Source: Candidatus Abyssobacteria bacterium SURF_5 (GTDB taxonomy: Bacteria > Abyssobacteria > SURF-5). From it: DNA of 64,000 nt. Positions 25,947 to 35,700 of this stretch are shown here, piece after piece. Every line of letters begins with the position of its first letter. The stretch's first letter is position 1. Made by a program: the position numbers and the translations under genes. The stretch covers positions 50,194 to 114,193 of the forward strand of contig QZKU01000042.1 in assembly GCA_003598085.1 (NCBI GenBank). The letters are read 5' to 3'. Under the pieces are notes generated by a model. The model was not told the origin of the DNA, did no database searches, and worked only from the letters and a program-made list of their open reading frames with translations.

Positions 25947-26807
25947 ATGATTGTAGATTTCCATATTCATCCGTTCTGCAAGGAGGCGACCGTTGTGCCG
26001 AGTCCGGAAGAGGCGCTGAAGCGGATGTACGGGGAGGAGGAAGAAAGATTTGGGCCGCTGATGGCGGGCTTCCGCTGGATTTTTACAGAGAAGTCGCTTG
26101 ATGCCATTATCCATGAGATGGATGGAGCGGGCATTGATAAGGCCGTCATTGTTGCCGCGGATTATTCGACCGCGTATGGGACGGTGGTCGTAACGAATGA
26201 GGACGTTGAGCGGATGAGCCGGCAGCACCCGGACAGATTCGTCCCTTTTTGCAGCGTTGATCCCGGCATGGGGCGTCTCGCAGTCGACAGGCTCGAGCAT
26301 GCAGTGAGGGAACAGGGAGCGCGCGGGCTGAAACTTGTGCCGCCAATGCAGGGTTTCAGGTTTGATGATCCTCGCCACGACACGCTCTGGAAAATGGCGG
26401 CCGAACTCGGGATCATTGTGTGGACCCATGCCTCCCATCAGCGGAGCACGCCGGGGACCGATGCGCGGTTGGGCCAGCCGATGCTGATCGAGGGCGTGGC
26501 GCTGAAATTCCCGAAATTGAAGATTGTGCTCGGGCACTGCGGTTTCCCCTGGGTTTGGGAATCGTGGTCGCTGGCGGCGCGCCATGAGAACGTGTACGTT
26601 GATATTTCCTCTTTCAAGGATTTGTATAGCCTGTTTCCGTGGGACGCGTACAGCGCGAGCGGCATCGAGCACAAGCTGCTCTTTGCTACTGATAATCCGC
26701 TGAATAATTTCGGCGACTGTGTGAATGCGGTCAAAGGGCTTTCGATCAGTGATAGTTTCAAAGAGGCGATTTTTGGAGGGAACGCGCAAAAGCTGCTCGG
26801 GCTGTAG
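25947..26807 (+). CDS. Amidohydrolase-2 family metal-dependent hydrolase (ACMSD-like)
   Basis: 286 residues, TIM-barrel amidohydrolase: IVDFHIHPF (metal HxH at the N-terminus), WTHAS (third His), VLGHCGFPW (fourth His) and FATDNPLNN (metal Asp). These are the ligands expected for the ACMSD/gamma-resorcylate decarboxylase group, which do decarboxylations or hydrolyses of small aromatic or cyclic compounds. GGAGGAGCGGCG provides the ribosome binding site. No pathway partner is adjacent. Confidence 0.85.
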   Translation: MIVDFHIHPFCKEATVVPSPEEALKRMYGEEEERFGPLMAGFRWIFTEKSLDAIIHEMDGAGIDKAVIVAADYSTAYGTVVVTNEDVERMSRQHPDRFVPFCSVDPGMGRLAVDRLEHAVREQGARGLKLVPPMQGFRFDDPRHDTLWKMAAELGIIVWTHASHQRSTPGTDARLGQPMLIEGVALKFPKLKIVLGHCGFPWVWESWSLAARHENVYVDISSFKDLYSLFPWDAYSASGIEHKLLFATDNPLNNFGDCVNAVKGLSISDSFKEAIFGGNAQKLLGL

Positions 26808-26855
26808 CGGGCTTTGTTGCGGATTGTCTTTTTTGTGTTTTGAGGAGGGATTCAT

Positions 26856-27578
26856 ATGATTCGCAGCCTCGCAGTTGTTTTCGTGGTGGTCTTGTTCATG
26901 CCGGCGATTGCTGTTGCCGATGAGGCCAAAAAGGCTCGCAGTGAATTGGAGCAAATGAATGTTGCGTGTTCGGAAGAGGAGTTGGTGAACCGCGTAAAGC
27001 AAGGGGATCAGCCAATAGTCACGTTGCTGCTCGATGCGGGCATCAGCCCTGATACACGGGAGGCGGGGGGACAACCGGCTCTAGTGATCGCCGTACAGAA
27101 AGGTCATCTTGATGTGGTGAAGCTTCTGCTGAACAGAGGCTGCAATGCTAATGAAAGAAAAGGCGATACATGGTGTCCATTGACGTGGGCTGCAAGCGAG
27201 GGCCATACGGAGATAGCGAAGGCGCTTATCGAGCATGGCGCGGATGTGAATATGCAGGACAAAAACGGCGCGACGGCCTTGATGCACGCGGCCTCGTGGG
27301 GCCGGGCGGAGATCGTCGACGCCTTGCTCGAAGGCGGCGCCGACGTGAACGCACAGGATAAGGAAGGCTGGACTGCGCTGATGTTTGCCGCGTTCAGGCG
27401 ATATCCGGAAACGGTTTCCATGCTGCTCGAGCGAGGAGCCGATCCAACTCTGAAAAATAAAGACGGCGAGACGGCGCTTAACGCTGCGGCCTCTGGCGGA
27501 AACACTGAGATACTGCAGATGCTCCGGGAGTGGAAGAACACGGACGAACGCGGACGAACACGGACTGACACGGACTGA
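26856..27578 (+). CDS. Exported ankyrin-repeat protein
   Basis: 240 residues. Signal peptide (about 1-21, ending AIAVADEA) followed by five or six ankyrin repeats (for example GATALMHAASWGRAEIVDALL, GWTALMFAAFRRYPETVSMLL, GETALNAAASGGNTEILQMLR). Probably a periplasmic protein-protein interaction scaffold. The last about 13 residues (NTDERGRTRTDTD) and the stop codon are encoded by the start of a CACGGAC repeat array, so the natural C-terminus may have been replaced by repeat sequence. Strong GAGGAGGG before ATG. Confidence 0.88.
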   Translation: MIRSLAVVFVVVLFMPAIAVADEAKKARSELEQMNVACSEEELVNRVKQGDQPIVTLLLDAGISPDTREAGGQPALVIAVQKGHLDVVKLLLNRGCNANERKGDTWCPLTWAASEGHTEIAKALIEHGADVNMQDKNGATALMHAASWGRAEIVDALLEGGADVNAQDKEGWTALMFAAFRRYPETVSMLLERGADPTLKNKDGETALNAAASGGNTEILQMLREWKNTDERGRTRTDTD

Positions 27579-27649
27579 CACGGACTGAAGGGACGGGCAC
27601 GGGCAGAGCGGCACACGGACTAACATGGACGAACACGGACCGGCACGGA
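27537..27649. repeat. CACGGAC-type repeat array overlapping the 3' end of the ankyrin gene
   Basis: Units such as AACACGGACGAACGCGGACG and ACACGGACTG repeat for about 113 bp. The first 42 bp lie inside the ankyrin reading frame and provide its stop codon. Same unit type as at 13231-13439. Confidence 0.8.
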
Positions 27650-27784
27650 TATGTTTGATAGGGGTGGTCACTAGGTGAACGAGCGTGGGCGGGCGGGCCG
27701 GTGACTGCAGCAAGATGCCGTCAGGCCCGGTTGCGGCGGGAGCCGCAAATTTCCTTTTAGAGTGAAAGGAAGGTATATTCAGCG

Positions 27785-28558
27785 ATGTCTCGAGAAGAAT
27801 GCAAGAGGCTTGATCAAGCCGATGTGTTGAGAATTCTATTTCATCCGCGGCGCGACAATACGCCGGATGACGAGCAAACGGTTCGGTTTTCCGTTGCTGA
27901 TGATATTGAGATAGGCGGGCGGTTTCATCCCGCGGACAAAGATGCGCCGGTAATCCTGCTGTTTCACGGCAACGGAGAGATTGCATCCGATTACGACATG
28001 ATTGCGCCGTTCTATCTGGAGAACGGGATTTCGCTGCTGGTGGTGGATTATCGCGGCTACGGCAAGAGCGGCGGAAGGCCAACAGTCTCGACGCTGCTGG
28101 ATGACGCGCTCGCCGTGTATCGGCAGACGGGGAAGGGGCTGGCGGATCACGGTTATCAATATTCGCGGCTGTTCGTTATGGGGCGCTCGTTGGGCAGTGC
28201 GGCGGCGCTCGAGATTGCCGCAGAAGCTGGCAAGAGCATAAGCGGCCTGATTATCGAGAGCGGTTTTTCAAACCCGCTTGCCCTGATAAACCGTCTTGGC
28301 GGGCCATCGCTTAAGGAACTGGAAGAGACGTGCGGATTTGACAATCTGAAGAAAATCGAGCGAGTAGAGGCGCCCACTCTCATTATTCACGGCGAGGAGG
28401 ATTTCATTATTCCCCTCGAGGAAGGCGAGGCGCTTTTCAAAGGGTGCAAAGCGAAGAGGAAGGAATTCCTCTCGGTTCCCGGTGCGGGTCATAACGATCT
28501 GATTGTGCGAGGGCTGCGCCAGTATTTCAAAGCGATACGGAAGCTGGTGTCTGGGTGA
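27785..28558 (+). CDS. Alpha/beta hydrolase (BAAT/YfhR-type)
   Basis: 257 residues. Nucleophile elbow GRSLGS, acid in HGEEDFIIP, and His in PGAGHNDL make a complete Ser-Asp-His triad; LLFHGNGEIASDY is the oxyanion segment. It resembles ABHD13/YfhR-type serine hydrolases, here without a membrane helix or signal peptide. AAAGGAAGGTATATTCAGCG lies upstream of ATG 27785, with the GG about 10 bp away. It converges with the sulfite-reductase-like gene (5 bp between stops). Confidence 0.87.
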   Translation: MSREECKRLDQADVLRILFHPRRDNTPDDEQTVRFSVADDIEIGGRFHPADKDAPVILLFHGNGEIASDYDMIAPFYLENGISLLVVDYRGYGKSGGRPTVSTLLDDALAVYRQTGKGLADHGYQYSRLFVMGRSLGSAAALEIAAEAGKSISGLIIESGFSNPLALINRLGGPSLKELEETCGFDNLKKIERVEAPTLIIHGEEDFIIPLEEGEALFKGCKAKRKEFLSVPGAGHNDLIVRGLRQYFKAIRKLVSG

Positions 28559-28563
28559 TCGCC

Positions 28564-29577
28564 TCAATCCTGGCGCTGCGGGAAATGGATTTCATTTGGC
28601 TGCGGCGGCGGAGGATTCTTTGCGGCCCAATCGCCTAATTCATGCCGAATATGGCGGAGGAAATCCCGCCACGTTTCCTTGTCTTTCAGAAAATCGCCGA
28701 GCCGGACGCGGCCGCGGTTCTCTCCGAATTGTTCGTACCATTTCAGGGCGGCGCCGATCAGAGGGGCGACGCGTTCATCCGGCAGAAACCGTGCGATAAT
28801 CTGGCCGTTGACCGGGTGTCGCCCGTGTTTGCCGCCGCAGCGAACGATCCAGCCGACTCGTTTGGCATGCCATGCGTCGAACGGGCATGTGCGGATGCAA
28901 TCACCGCAGTAGAGGCATCCTTCGGGTATGTAGCGGGGATGGCCGGATTGTTCATCGCACACGAGGGCTTGTTCGCGACATGCCTCAATGCAGACACCGC
29001 ACGCCTGGCAGGCGCTCTCTTCCCACCTCGGCTCGACGGCTCCCTGGAAGCCGAGTTCCATCTCATTCGTGCGCGCGCAGTCGATCGGACAGCCGGAGAA
29101 GGATATCTTGAATTTGTGGGCGAGGCTTCCTTTACCGAAGAAGCGATCGGAAATCTCACGGGCCATCGCCTGGGTATCGGTGAGTCCATTCGGATTGTAT
29201 TCACAGCCGGAGCAGGCGGTCGGCACGCGCACGCGCGCGCCGCATGAAGCGATGTGCTGGCCGGCCTTCGCCAGCTCATCGCGCACGTTGCCGAGATCGC
29301 GGTAGTTGACGTAGGGGATTTCGAGTGATTGCCGGAATGAGAGGTGCACGTAGTCGCCGCCGTAGCGGCGGGCCACCTCGAACGCTTTTTCCAATCGGTC
29401 AAGCGGTACTCGTCCGCCCGGGCACTGCAGGCGTACGGTGAACAGGTCTTTCTGGCGCTGCTTGATGATTCCGCCGCTCTTGAGCGTATTGAAATCCAGA
29501 CTGCCTTTCTTGCCTTCGACCTCGATTTCGACCGGCACGCGCGCGGTTTGATCTTCGATGTGTTTGTCTGTACTCAT
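28564..29577 (-). CDS. Siroheme sulfite-reductase-like protein with 2[4Fe-4S] ferredoxin domain (AsrC/Dsr-LP type)
   Basis: 337 residues from ATG 29577 (GGAAAC leader); ATG 29604, with GAGGAAC upstream, is a credible alternative. An N-terminal ferredoxin-like half domain (LFTVRLQCPGG) leads to the siroheme/4Fe-4S region with Cys 112, 122, 125, 163 and 167 (ACSGCEYNPNG, SGCPIDCARTNEMELG). A 2[4Fe-4S] insert follows (C190-C200 and C221-C231). This is the small single-chain anaerobic sulfite reductase type, which reduces sulfite to sulfide in the cytoplasm; some relatives act on nitrite. It is the last gene of the Mo-enzyme cluster but separated from tusA by an inverted repeat. Confidence 0.87.
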   Translation of the reverse strand: MSTDKHIEDQTARVPVEIEVEGKKGSLDFNTLKSGGIIKQRQKDLFTVRLQCPGGRVPLDRLEKAFEVARRYGGDYVHLSFRQSLEIPYVNYRDLGNVRDELAKAGQHIASCGARVRVPTACSGCEYNPNGLTDTQAMAREISDRFFGKGSLAHKFKISFSGCPIDCARTNEMELGFQGAVEPRWEESACQACGVCIEACREQALVCDEQSGHPRYIPEGCLYCGDCIRTCPFDAWHAKRVGWIVRCGGKHGRHPVNGQIIARFLPDERVAPLIGAALKWYEQFGENRGRVRLGDFLKDKETWRDFLRHIRHELGDWAAKNPPPPQPNEIHFPQRQD

Positions 29578-29656
29578 CTTGTTTCCTTTTTCAAAATAAG
29601 ACATGAAGTTCCTCAATTGCTTGGTTAGCTTTGATAAACATTTTGCATAAAGGGCA

Positions 29657-29739
29657 AAATATGGGGACAGAGACTATATTTTTATTCTTTATATACTTCT
29701 ATTCTTAACGATAAAAATATGGTCTCTGTCCCCATATTT
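29657..29739. repeat. Large inverted repeat of REP/TnpA-REP type
   Basis: Arms of 29 bp at 29657-29685 and 29711-29739 match with a single mismatch and are separated by a 25-bp AT-rich loop. The arm starts AAATATGGGGACAGAGAC. Such sequences are dispersed in bacterial genomes and tied to REP-associated transposases; here they may also end or stabilise the transcript. A third, degraded copy is at 29769-29793. Confidence 0.75.
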
Positions 29740-29768
29740 CTAGCGTTTATATATTTGTGTGCGTATTG

Positions 29769-29793
29769 ATAAAAACATGGTCTCTGTTTCCAT
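29769..29793 (+). repeat. Degraded third copy of the REP-type arm
   Basis: ATAAAAACATGGTCTCTGTT continues with TCCAT and aligns with the right arm at 29711-29735 with a few substitutions. It abuts the tusA stop codon. Confidence 0.6.
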
Positions 29794-30023
29794 CATTCCT
29801 GTTTCCGGACGGTGACGCGGAAATGGGTCTGTTCGCGGACGACGCGCTCGATCCGGTGGCCCTCCTCTTTCAGGCTGCGGGGAACGTCGCGCATAGAGGT
29901 TCCGGGGTTGACAAGGAGTTCAATCAACTGTCCGGCCTCGAGTTCCTCGATTGCCAGTTTGGCCTTGATGAAGGTCATCGGGCATTGCGTATCTGTCAGG
30001 TCCAAGATCGACATTTTGCTCAT
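29793..30023 (-). CDS. TusA-family sulfur-carrier protein
   Basis: 76 residues. The signature DLTDTQCPMTFIKAKLAIEE carries the persulfide-accepting C14 in the CPM motif; GTSMRDVPRSLKEEGHRI is the typical second half. TusA-like proteins carry persulfide sulfur between rhodaneses, desulfurases, Dsr proteins or heterodisulfide-reductase-like complexes. It lies 16 bp after the TorD-like gene and upstream of a sulfite-reductase-like gene, which is the strongest local hint of sulfur metabolism. GAGGTG precedes ATG 30023. Confidence 0.88.
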   Translation of the reverse strand: MSKMSILDLTDTQCPMTFIKAKLAIEELEAGQLIELLVNPGTSMRDVPRSLKEEGHRIERVVREQTHFRVTVRKQE

Positions 30024-30039
30024 TTGATGCAGTTACACC

Positions 30040-30657
30040 TCAGTACACGCGGTCCTTCTCGCAGCGGAATTCGATAAAGGCGAAGAGTTTATGGGCGAGT
30101 TGCGCAGCCTCGCGGTAATAGGGATGCGTCGCGGCCCGAGCGATATCGGTGAGGAAATTCGGCAGCCAGCCGAGCAGGTGATCCTGGAGGAAGGCGTCTT
30201 CCGCGTCCCGGCAAACCTCGATGGCTTCGTCGTCTTGGTGGAGGAACGCAAATGCCTGCTTTAACTTGAGATATCCCATGAAAGCGAGTTCGACAGCCAC
30301 GTGATCGGGCGCCTCCGGCAGTTCCTTCGAGTAATTGAAACCGAAGGCTTTGTAGAAAGCGGCGACATCGGCGAGAATGATACCCTTGTCGGCCACACCG
30401 GTTTCGCCGTTGATGCGGCACTGTGATTCATATGGAGAAACACAGCCGCCGCTGCCGATGAGGTGATGATACGCGGATTGGAGGGAAGGATCGGACGTAT
30501 ACGCGACGACCTCCGCGGCCTCGACGCGCAGCTGAGGCGGCAGTTCCGGAACGAGAGAAGCCGCCGCAAGCATTGTCTCTTTTGTGGGCCAGCGAAACAA
30601 GTGCGAGCAGAAATTCCACGAGGTTCCATCGCGAAGCAGTCTTGCCATCATTTTCAT
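30040..30657 (-). CDS. TorD/NarJ-type molybdoenzyme assembly chaperone
   Basis: 205 residues, all-helical. Contains the family hallmark AFMGYLKLKQAFAFLHQDDEA and the acidic-to-hydrophobic helix pattern HLLGWLPNFLTDI. Such chaperones bind the Tat signal and apo-form of a DMSO-reductase-family catalytic subunit before cofactor insertion. The ATG at 30657 overlaps the gamma-subunit stop by 4 bp; the open frame extends further but only inside the gamma gene. It would serve the Mo enzyme alpha chain encoded two genes upstream. Confidence 0.85.
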   Translation of the reverse strand: MKMMARLLRDGTSWNFCSHLFRWPTKETMLAAASLVPELPPQLRVEAAEVVAYTSDPSLQSAYHHLIGSGGCVSPYESQCRINGETGVADKGIILADVAAFYKAFGFNYSKELPEAPDHVAVELAFMGYLKLKQAFAFLHQDDEAIEVCRDAEDAFLQDHLLGWLPNFLTDIARAATHPYYREAAQLAHKLFAFIEFRCEKDRVY

Positions 30658-31538
30658 GCGCCTACCCCCAATCTCAGCGGCACCCATGCGCTGCGCATCT
30701 TGCGAGAGCCTGCATGTCCCTGACTTCCGTCCCATACAGCGAAGGCGATGAAGGCCTTGTCCCCCTTTTTGAATCCTCCCTGGCCGCTCCATTCAGGGAC
30801 GGCGAGCGGACGAGAGAGAACGACATGCCATCGCCCCTTCTCCCACAGGCCTGCTCCTTGCGAGGCTTGAGCCGGCAGATAGGCGAGAGTCCCAAAGCTT
30901 TCGGCGGTCAAGTCGTCGACGCTCGACGTGCGTTTCCCGGCGAGCGGATTTTGAGCGGCAAGCCCGGCAGTGAACAGTCTGTTCAATTCCTCTTTCTGCT
31001 CATCGGGCGCTGCATCGGAAGGATAATGGTCCACCGTCGCATTCGGGAAAATCGATTTCAGGCTCCATTCTCCGTCTTGCAGCGCCCGCTGATAGGACGC
31101 CTTCCATAGGTGGATATGGACAGGCCTGCCCATTGCGCCCATTGTCGAGTCCGGCGCTTCCGCCCCCGCCGCGACGGGTAGTTGGACGGCGACCGCATCG
31201 GAGAATCTTTGGGCTTCATCAACTTCGTCATTGGTTGCATCTTCCCAATCGATTCGGAACGCCACTTGGTCGTTATTACACAGAGCTTTAACCGAGATGC
31301 GGGGAAGGCCATTCATGAGTTTCGGTTCCGTCAGGTCCTGCGGCAGCAAATCGACGATTGCCTCTGGCGCCTGTTGCCACAGCGGGCTGTTGGGAGAGAG
31401 GTCCTGCAACTGCCCGTCTACGAAGAAGGCATTAACCCCCGCGACCGGCGGCTGTTTTCCTTTTGCGCCTTGCGGGCACCCGAAAAAAGAAAGAGGCACG
31501 AAGAACAAGAGCAGGGCGATGATCAGCTTTTGATTCAT
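30654..31538 (-). CDS. Gamma subunit of a class II DMSO-reductase-family enzyme (EbdC-like, heme b), lipoprotein
   Basis: 294 residues. Lipoprotein signal with lipobox SFFGC (C21), unlike the plain signal peptides of ethylbenzene or selenate dehydrogenase gamma subunits that I recall. The mature part is the ethylbenzene-dehydrogenase-related heme-binding fold (FRIDWEDATNDE, VHIHLWKASYQRAL, GRWHVVLSRPL, IAFAVWDGSQGHAGSRK). The family passes electrons from the beta subunit through one heme b, bound by Met and Lys, to a periplasmic carrier. Lipid anchoring would tether the complex to a membrane. It follows beta by 33 bp. Confidence 0.85.
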   Translation of the reverse strand: MNQKLIIALLLFFVPLSFFGCPQGAKGKQPPVAGVNAFFVDGQLQDLSPNSPLWQQAPEAIVDLLPQDLTEPKLMNGLPRISVKALCNNDQVAFRIDWEDATNDEVDEAQRFSDAVAVQLPVAAGAEAPDSTMGAMGRPVHIHLWKASYQRALQDGEWSLKSIFPNATVDHYPSDAAPDEQKEELNRLFTAGLAAQNPLAGKRTSSVDDLTAESFGTLAYLPAQASQGAGLWEKGRWHVVLSRPLAVPEWSGQGGFKKGDKAFIAFAVWDGSQGHAGSRKMRSAWVPLRLGVGA

Positions 31539-31571
31539 TTATATATTCCTCCAGTGTCTTCGCGAAGATAC

Positions 31572-32705
31572 TCAAGTGACGTTCATTCGAGGAACGCCGC
31601 GCTGCGTATCGAAAGCCGGGCGCACCGCGACCGGCTCGCGAACGGGGACAGCGACCAAAGTATCTCCATTATCGTTCAGCGCGCTTACGATATTGCCCTT
31701 TGTTTTAAAGGCCGCGACGGTTTTCGGCGTACACCCGAACAGATTGATGAGCGCCGCCAGTTTCGGTTCGTTCTTATGGGCATTGCGATAGGTTTGAACC
31801 GCCTGCTCCGAGAGCGGCCCGAACAATTGGTTCAGGAACGGGTTCGGCACGTGGATCGGGGGAATGTAATAGACATTCGGCTCGAGCCCCAGTTGCGGGA
31901 ACAAGGGGAGCGCCACTTTTTTCACATGAACCAGATAGTCGATCGGGTTATTCTCATTCGCCTTTTCGGGCACGGAAATCCATCCCCGCAGCCTGATCTT
32001 TCCGATGCATTGAGTGAAGCACCTTGGCTGTTCGTCCTGTTCGCCGAGCGGGAAACAAGCGATACATTTTTCAGAAACGCCGGTGCGCGAGTTAAAGAAA
32101 GTCTTCTTATAAGGGCATGCGCGCACGCATTCGCGGTAACCGCGACAGCGTTTCTGGTCGATCAGGACGATCCCATCCTCGGGTCTCTTGTAGATGGAGC
32201 CGCGCGGGCAGGCCGCCAAACAAGCCGGATACGTGCAGTGGTTGCAGATGCGCGGGAGATAAAACATCCAGACGGGATGCGGCATTTCGACGGACATCCC
32301 GCCGTCGACCGTTCCGAAAATCTCATCCTCGCCGATATTCGGATAGGAGTAATCGCCGCTTTCCGGCCGGTAGCCGAGGAGGCGCTCGCCTGCGGGGGCG
32401 GCCTCAAAGACGGTGCGACCCTCATAGCGTTCGCCGACCCATTCCTGCGGGCCGAGCATCTCGAGGATTTTCGAGTCGTACGCCAGCGGATACGAGCCGT
32501 AGGGCTTGCTTTCGACGTTGTTCCAGAGCATATACTCCTGCCCGCGGCCGGAGGTCCACGTGGTTTTGCAGGCGAGCGTGCATGTCTGGCAGGCGATGCA
32601 CTTGTTCAGATCGAAAACGGCGGCGAATTGTTTAGCGGGCCTGGTCTCGCCATACCAGTAGCTCATGATTCGTCCGATTTGCCAGTTGAATACGCGTGCC
32701 ATCAT
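31572..32705 (-). CDS. Iron-sulfur beta subunit of a class II DMSO-reductase-family enzyme (NarH-like)
   Basis: 377 residues. Four cluster motifs are present: [38 protein letters not shown] and [16 protein letters not shown] followed by CIGKIR. In the third motif the position that is Trp in NarH is Tyr (CRGYREC), compatible with the [3Fe-4S] cluster of this family. It relays electrons between alpha and the heme b of gamma. The ATG overlaps the alpha stop (ATGA). No own signal peptide: it would be co-exported with alpha through Tat. Confidence 0.9.
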   Translation of the reverse strand: MMARVFNWQIGRIMSYWYGETRPAKQFAAVFDLNKCIACQTCTLACKTTWTSGRGQEYMLWNNVESKPYGSYPLAYDSKILEMLGPQEWVGERYEGRTVFEAAPAGERLLGYRPESGDYSYPNIGEDEIFGTVDGGMSVEMPHPVWMFYLPRICNHCTYPACLAACPRGSIYKRPEDGIVLIDQKRCRGYRECVRACPYKKTFFNSRTGVSEKCIACFPLGEQDEQPRCFTQCIGKIRLRGWISVPEKANENNPIDYLVHVKKVALPLFPQLGLEPNVYYIPPIHVPNPFLNQLFGPLSEQAVQTYRNAHKNEPKLAALINLFGCTPKTVAAFKTKGNIVSALNDNGDTLVAVPVREPVAVRPAFDTQRGVPRMNVT

Positions 32706-35700
32706 TGACTCCTTTTCACGATATACGCGCCGGAGAGGTATCTTTTGAAGGATTCGCTTTCATACGTCGGCCGGATGCCGAGGGCCGCGGGCTGCCACAA
32801 AGCGGAGCCGTTGATGCCGCCGGGTTCGGCCTTCTCGATTTTCACAAACGATTCGCGCGGGGCGCCCGTGGGGCAATGGACATCGGGCAAGAAACCCTTT
32901 CCGATGTTTTGGCCGGCGACGTCCTTCCGCACGAGCGAGTCGGTCATGTGCGTCGGCTTGAGCCAACCGCGCGTGGCGCTTTGGTGGCTGCCGGTGCGGA
33001 ACATTGCCTGATAGTTTGTTTCGGGATTCTTCGCCAATCCGTCCTCGCGTGTCTCCTGTCCCTTGACGGAGCCGGGCGTCGCGGCATACATGTTGAACCA
33101 CATCCGCGTAACGCCGAGCGGAGTGCCGGGATAATAGCGCGCGCGGCAGAGCAGGCGCGACACTTTGTAATCGGGGTCATCCGGTTTCCATCCGCGATAG
33201 GGGCGGTCGGCCGGATCGGCATCGATCCAGACGTAATCGCCGTCCTCGATTCCAAGTTTTCGGGCGTCCTGCGGGTTGATATCGACGTAGCCTTCGGAGA
33301 CGAACGGCATTCGTTTGTCGCGGCGATAGATGTCGCCGAAGGGTCCGAACAGAATGGCGACCATATCGGTATCGATGGGCGTGGTGTGAGCGCCGTGGCG
33401 GTACTTGGGCGTATGAAAAATGAAGCGGTAGCCCTGGCTCATGAGCGGATGCTGAGTTTGTGACAGTTCGCTCCAGGGTTTGACGACGTTGCGCACCTGG
33501 CGGACTTCTCCGGATTGATCGCCCGGATCGAGGCCGTAGTCTTGCGGCGTGAGCGGCCGGATAAGCGGATGAGCTGCGGCCAGAATCGCATTCGGCTCAT
33601 AAAAGGTGGAATCTATGGGCTCGCGATGCACCGGCAGGTTTTCACCGTGCTCGATGAACTCGGGTTCGTCTCGATAAAATTCAAGCCTTCCCGTTTTCGT
33701 GTACCATGGCACGCTCTCCTCGGTCTGCTCGAAGCCGACGCATTTCGGCATTGTGCGCGACATCATGAGCGCAGGCACCCCTTTTTTCGCTTTTTCATGC
33801 AAATCGGCAAAAGAGTAGCCGGCGGTATTGCTGCTGTGGTCGAGGATGCGCTGGAGATAGACTCCGCTTTTCTGTTCGTCCGCGAATTTCCAATACAGCG
33901 AGAAGCGCGGGTCATCGATCAGCTCGCCGATCCGTTTACCGACCATTGCGATGATCTCGATGTCGCCGCGACTGTCATGAATGCGGGCTATCGGCGTCTC
34001 GGGGTAAAGGGTAAGGAATGGGTTGGTGACGGACGCGCACATATCGGGGTTTTTCGTTTCGGCCCACGAGTCGGCGGCGAAAACGATATCGGCATGTTCG
34101 CAGGAGGTGGACCACCACCACTCGTTCACGGCTATCATTTCGAATTTCGGCAGCACGTTATGCACGACATTGTAGTGCCATTTCACATTTCCGAGGATCG
34201 AGTTGGCGTTTGCGAACCACAGCGTTTTGGTGGGCGCGGGCATGTGCGTTTTGCCGGTGAACAGTTTGCCGCCGACCTTCAGCGGATGGTCCTCGTGGTT
34301 GTAATAATGAGCCGATTCCGCCCGCCAATACACCTTTGGTCTGGCCGGCTTTGCGGGATCGAGTTCGATATCGAACGGGTTTTCATTGACGTACTGCGCG
34401 AGTCCATTGAACAGAGCGACCCGGTAATTGCCGGCATATGATCCCACGTTGCCGGCGATGCGGCCGACGTTGCCGGTCAAAGCGGCCAGCAAGAAGACGG
34501 CGCGATCCTTGAGGTCGTTGTTGAAGAACTGGTTGGGTCCCATTCCGATCGCCATAAGGGTCTTGCCGGGATGGGCCGCTATCTCACGTGCGAGCGAGAC
34601 GATCGCATCTTTCGGCGCCCAGGTAATCTGCTCACCGTTTTCGGGCGAATAGTTATCGGCGAGGTAGTTTTTGATTACGGTGAAGATGGTGGCCGCTCGC
34701 ACTGTCTCGTCGTTCGTCAGGGTTACCTCGAATTCCCCTTCGAGGGCGGGAGAAAGTCCTGAGTCATCGAAATGATTGCCGACCTGATCGCGGGTGATGG
34801 CGGCGGGCGCTTTTTTCTTAGTGTCCCAGACGACGAAATCGCCCCACTCGTCGCGCATCTCGGCCGGAATAAGCTGCTCCACCTGCTTATGGGGAGGGAT
34901 TTTCTTGTCATCTGGTCGGACGACACGCGCCATGTTCTTGAGATCGGCGTTCTGATAATCTTTGAAGATGTCGGAGGCATGCAGGAGCTTCATGTTGTCG
35001 TAGCGAACGAGCAGAGGCAGGTCGGTGAACCGTTTGACGTACTTTTCATCGAACAGCTTTTCCTGGACGATAACATTGGATAAGGCGAGCGCGAGAGCGG
35101 GCGTTGTTCCCGGGCGAACCATGATTCCGACGTCGGCCTTGTTCACGGTTGCGCTATATTCGCAGGCGATGACGACGACGCGCGTGCCTTTCACGCGCGC
35201 CTCGGTGAGCCAGTGGGCGTCGGGCATTTTGGTGGTAATCCAATTCATCCCCCACACGATTACGAGGTCCGCCTGTTCGGTTGAGTCCAGATCGAACTCG
35301 ACGGTCTGCTGTCCGGTGACCATTGGATGTCCGGGCGGGAGATCGGTATGCCAGGAGTAGTTGTCCCATCCCCGCCCGCCGAGCGCATCGTCTTCCGAGA
35401 CGCCGCGGATATGGCGATCGAGCAGCGCGAGCGAGTTTGCGAAGCGGTACATGCCAAACACGCGCGTCATGCCAAGGAGCGGCATCCCGCCACGGAACTT
35501 GAGGCATTGCGTGCCGGCGCCCCGCGTGACCTCGATCATCTCCTCGTCATATCCCTGTGCGCGCAGGCGCTTGGCGCCAGCTTCGCCGGAATAGGTCTGT
35601 GCGACATTGATCAACGTTCTTGCGGCCAGATCGGCCGCTTTCTCCCACGGTATTTTCTCCCAGGTATCGCGCGCGCGGTTGAAATACTCGACGGGCGGCT

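Noticed and set aside
27081-28082. 333-codon minus-strand frame spanning the ankyrin gene and repeat
   Set aside because: No motifs; it crosses the repeat array and opposes clear plus-strand genes.
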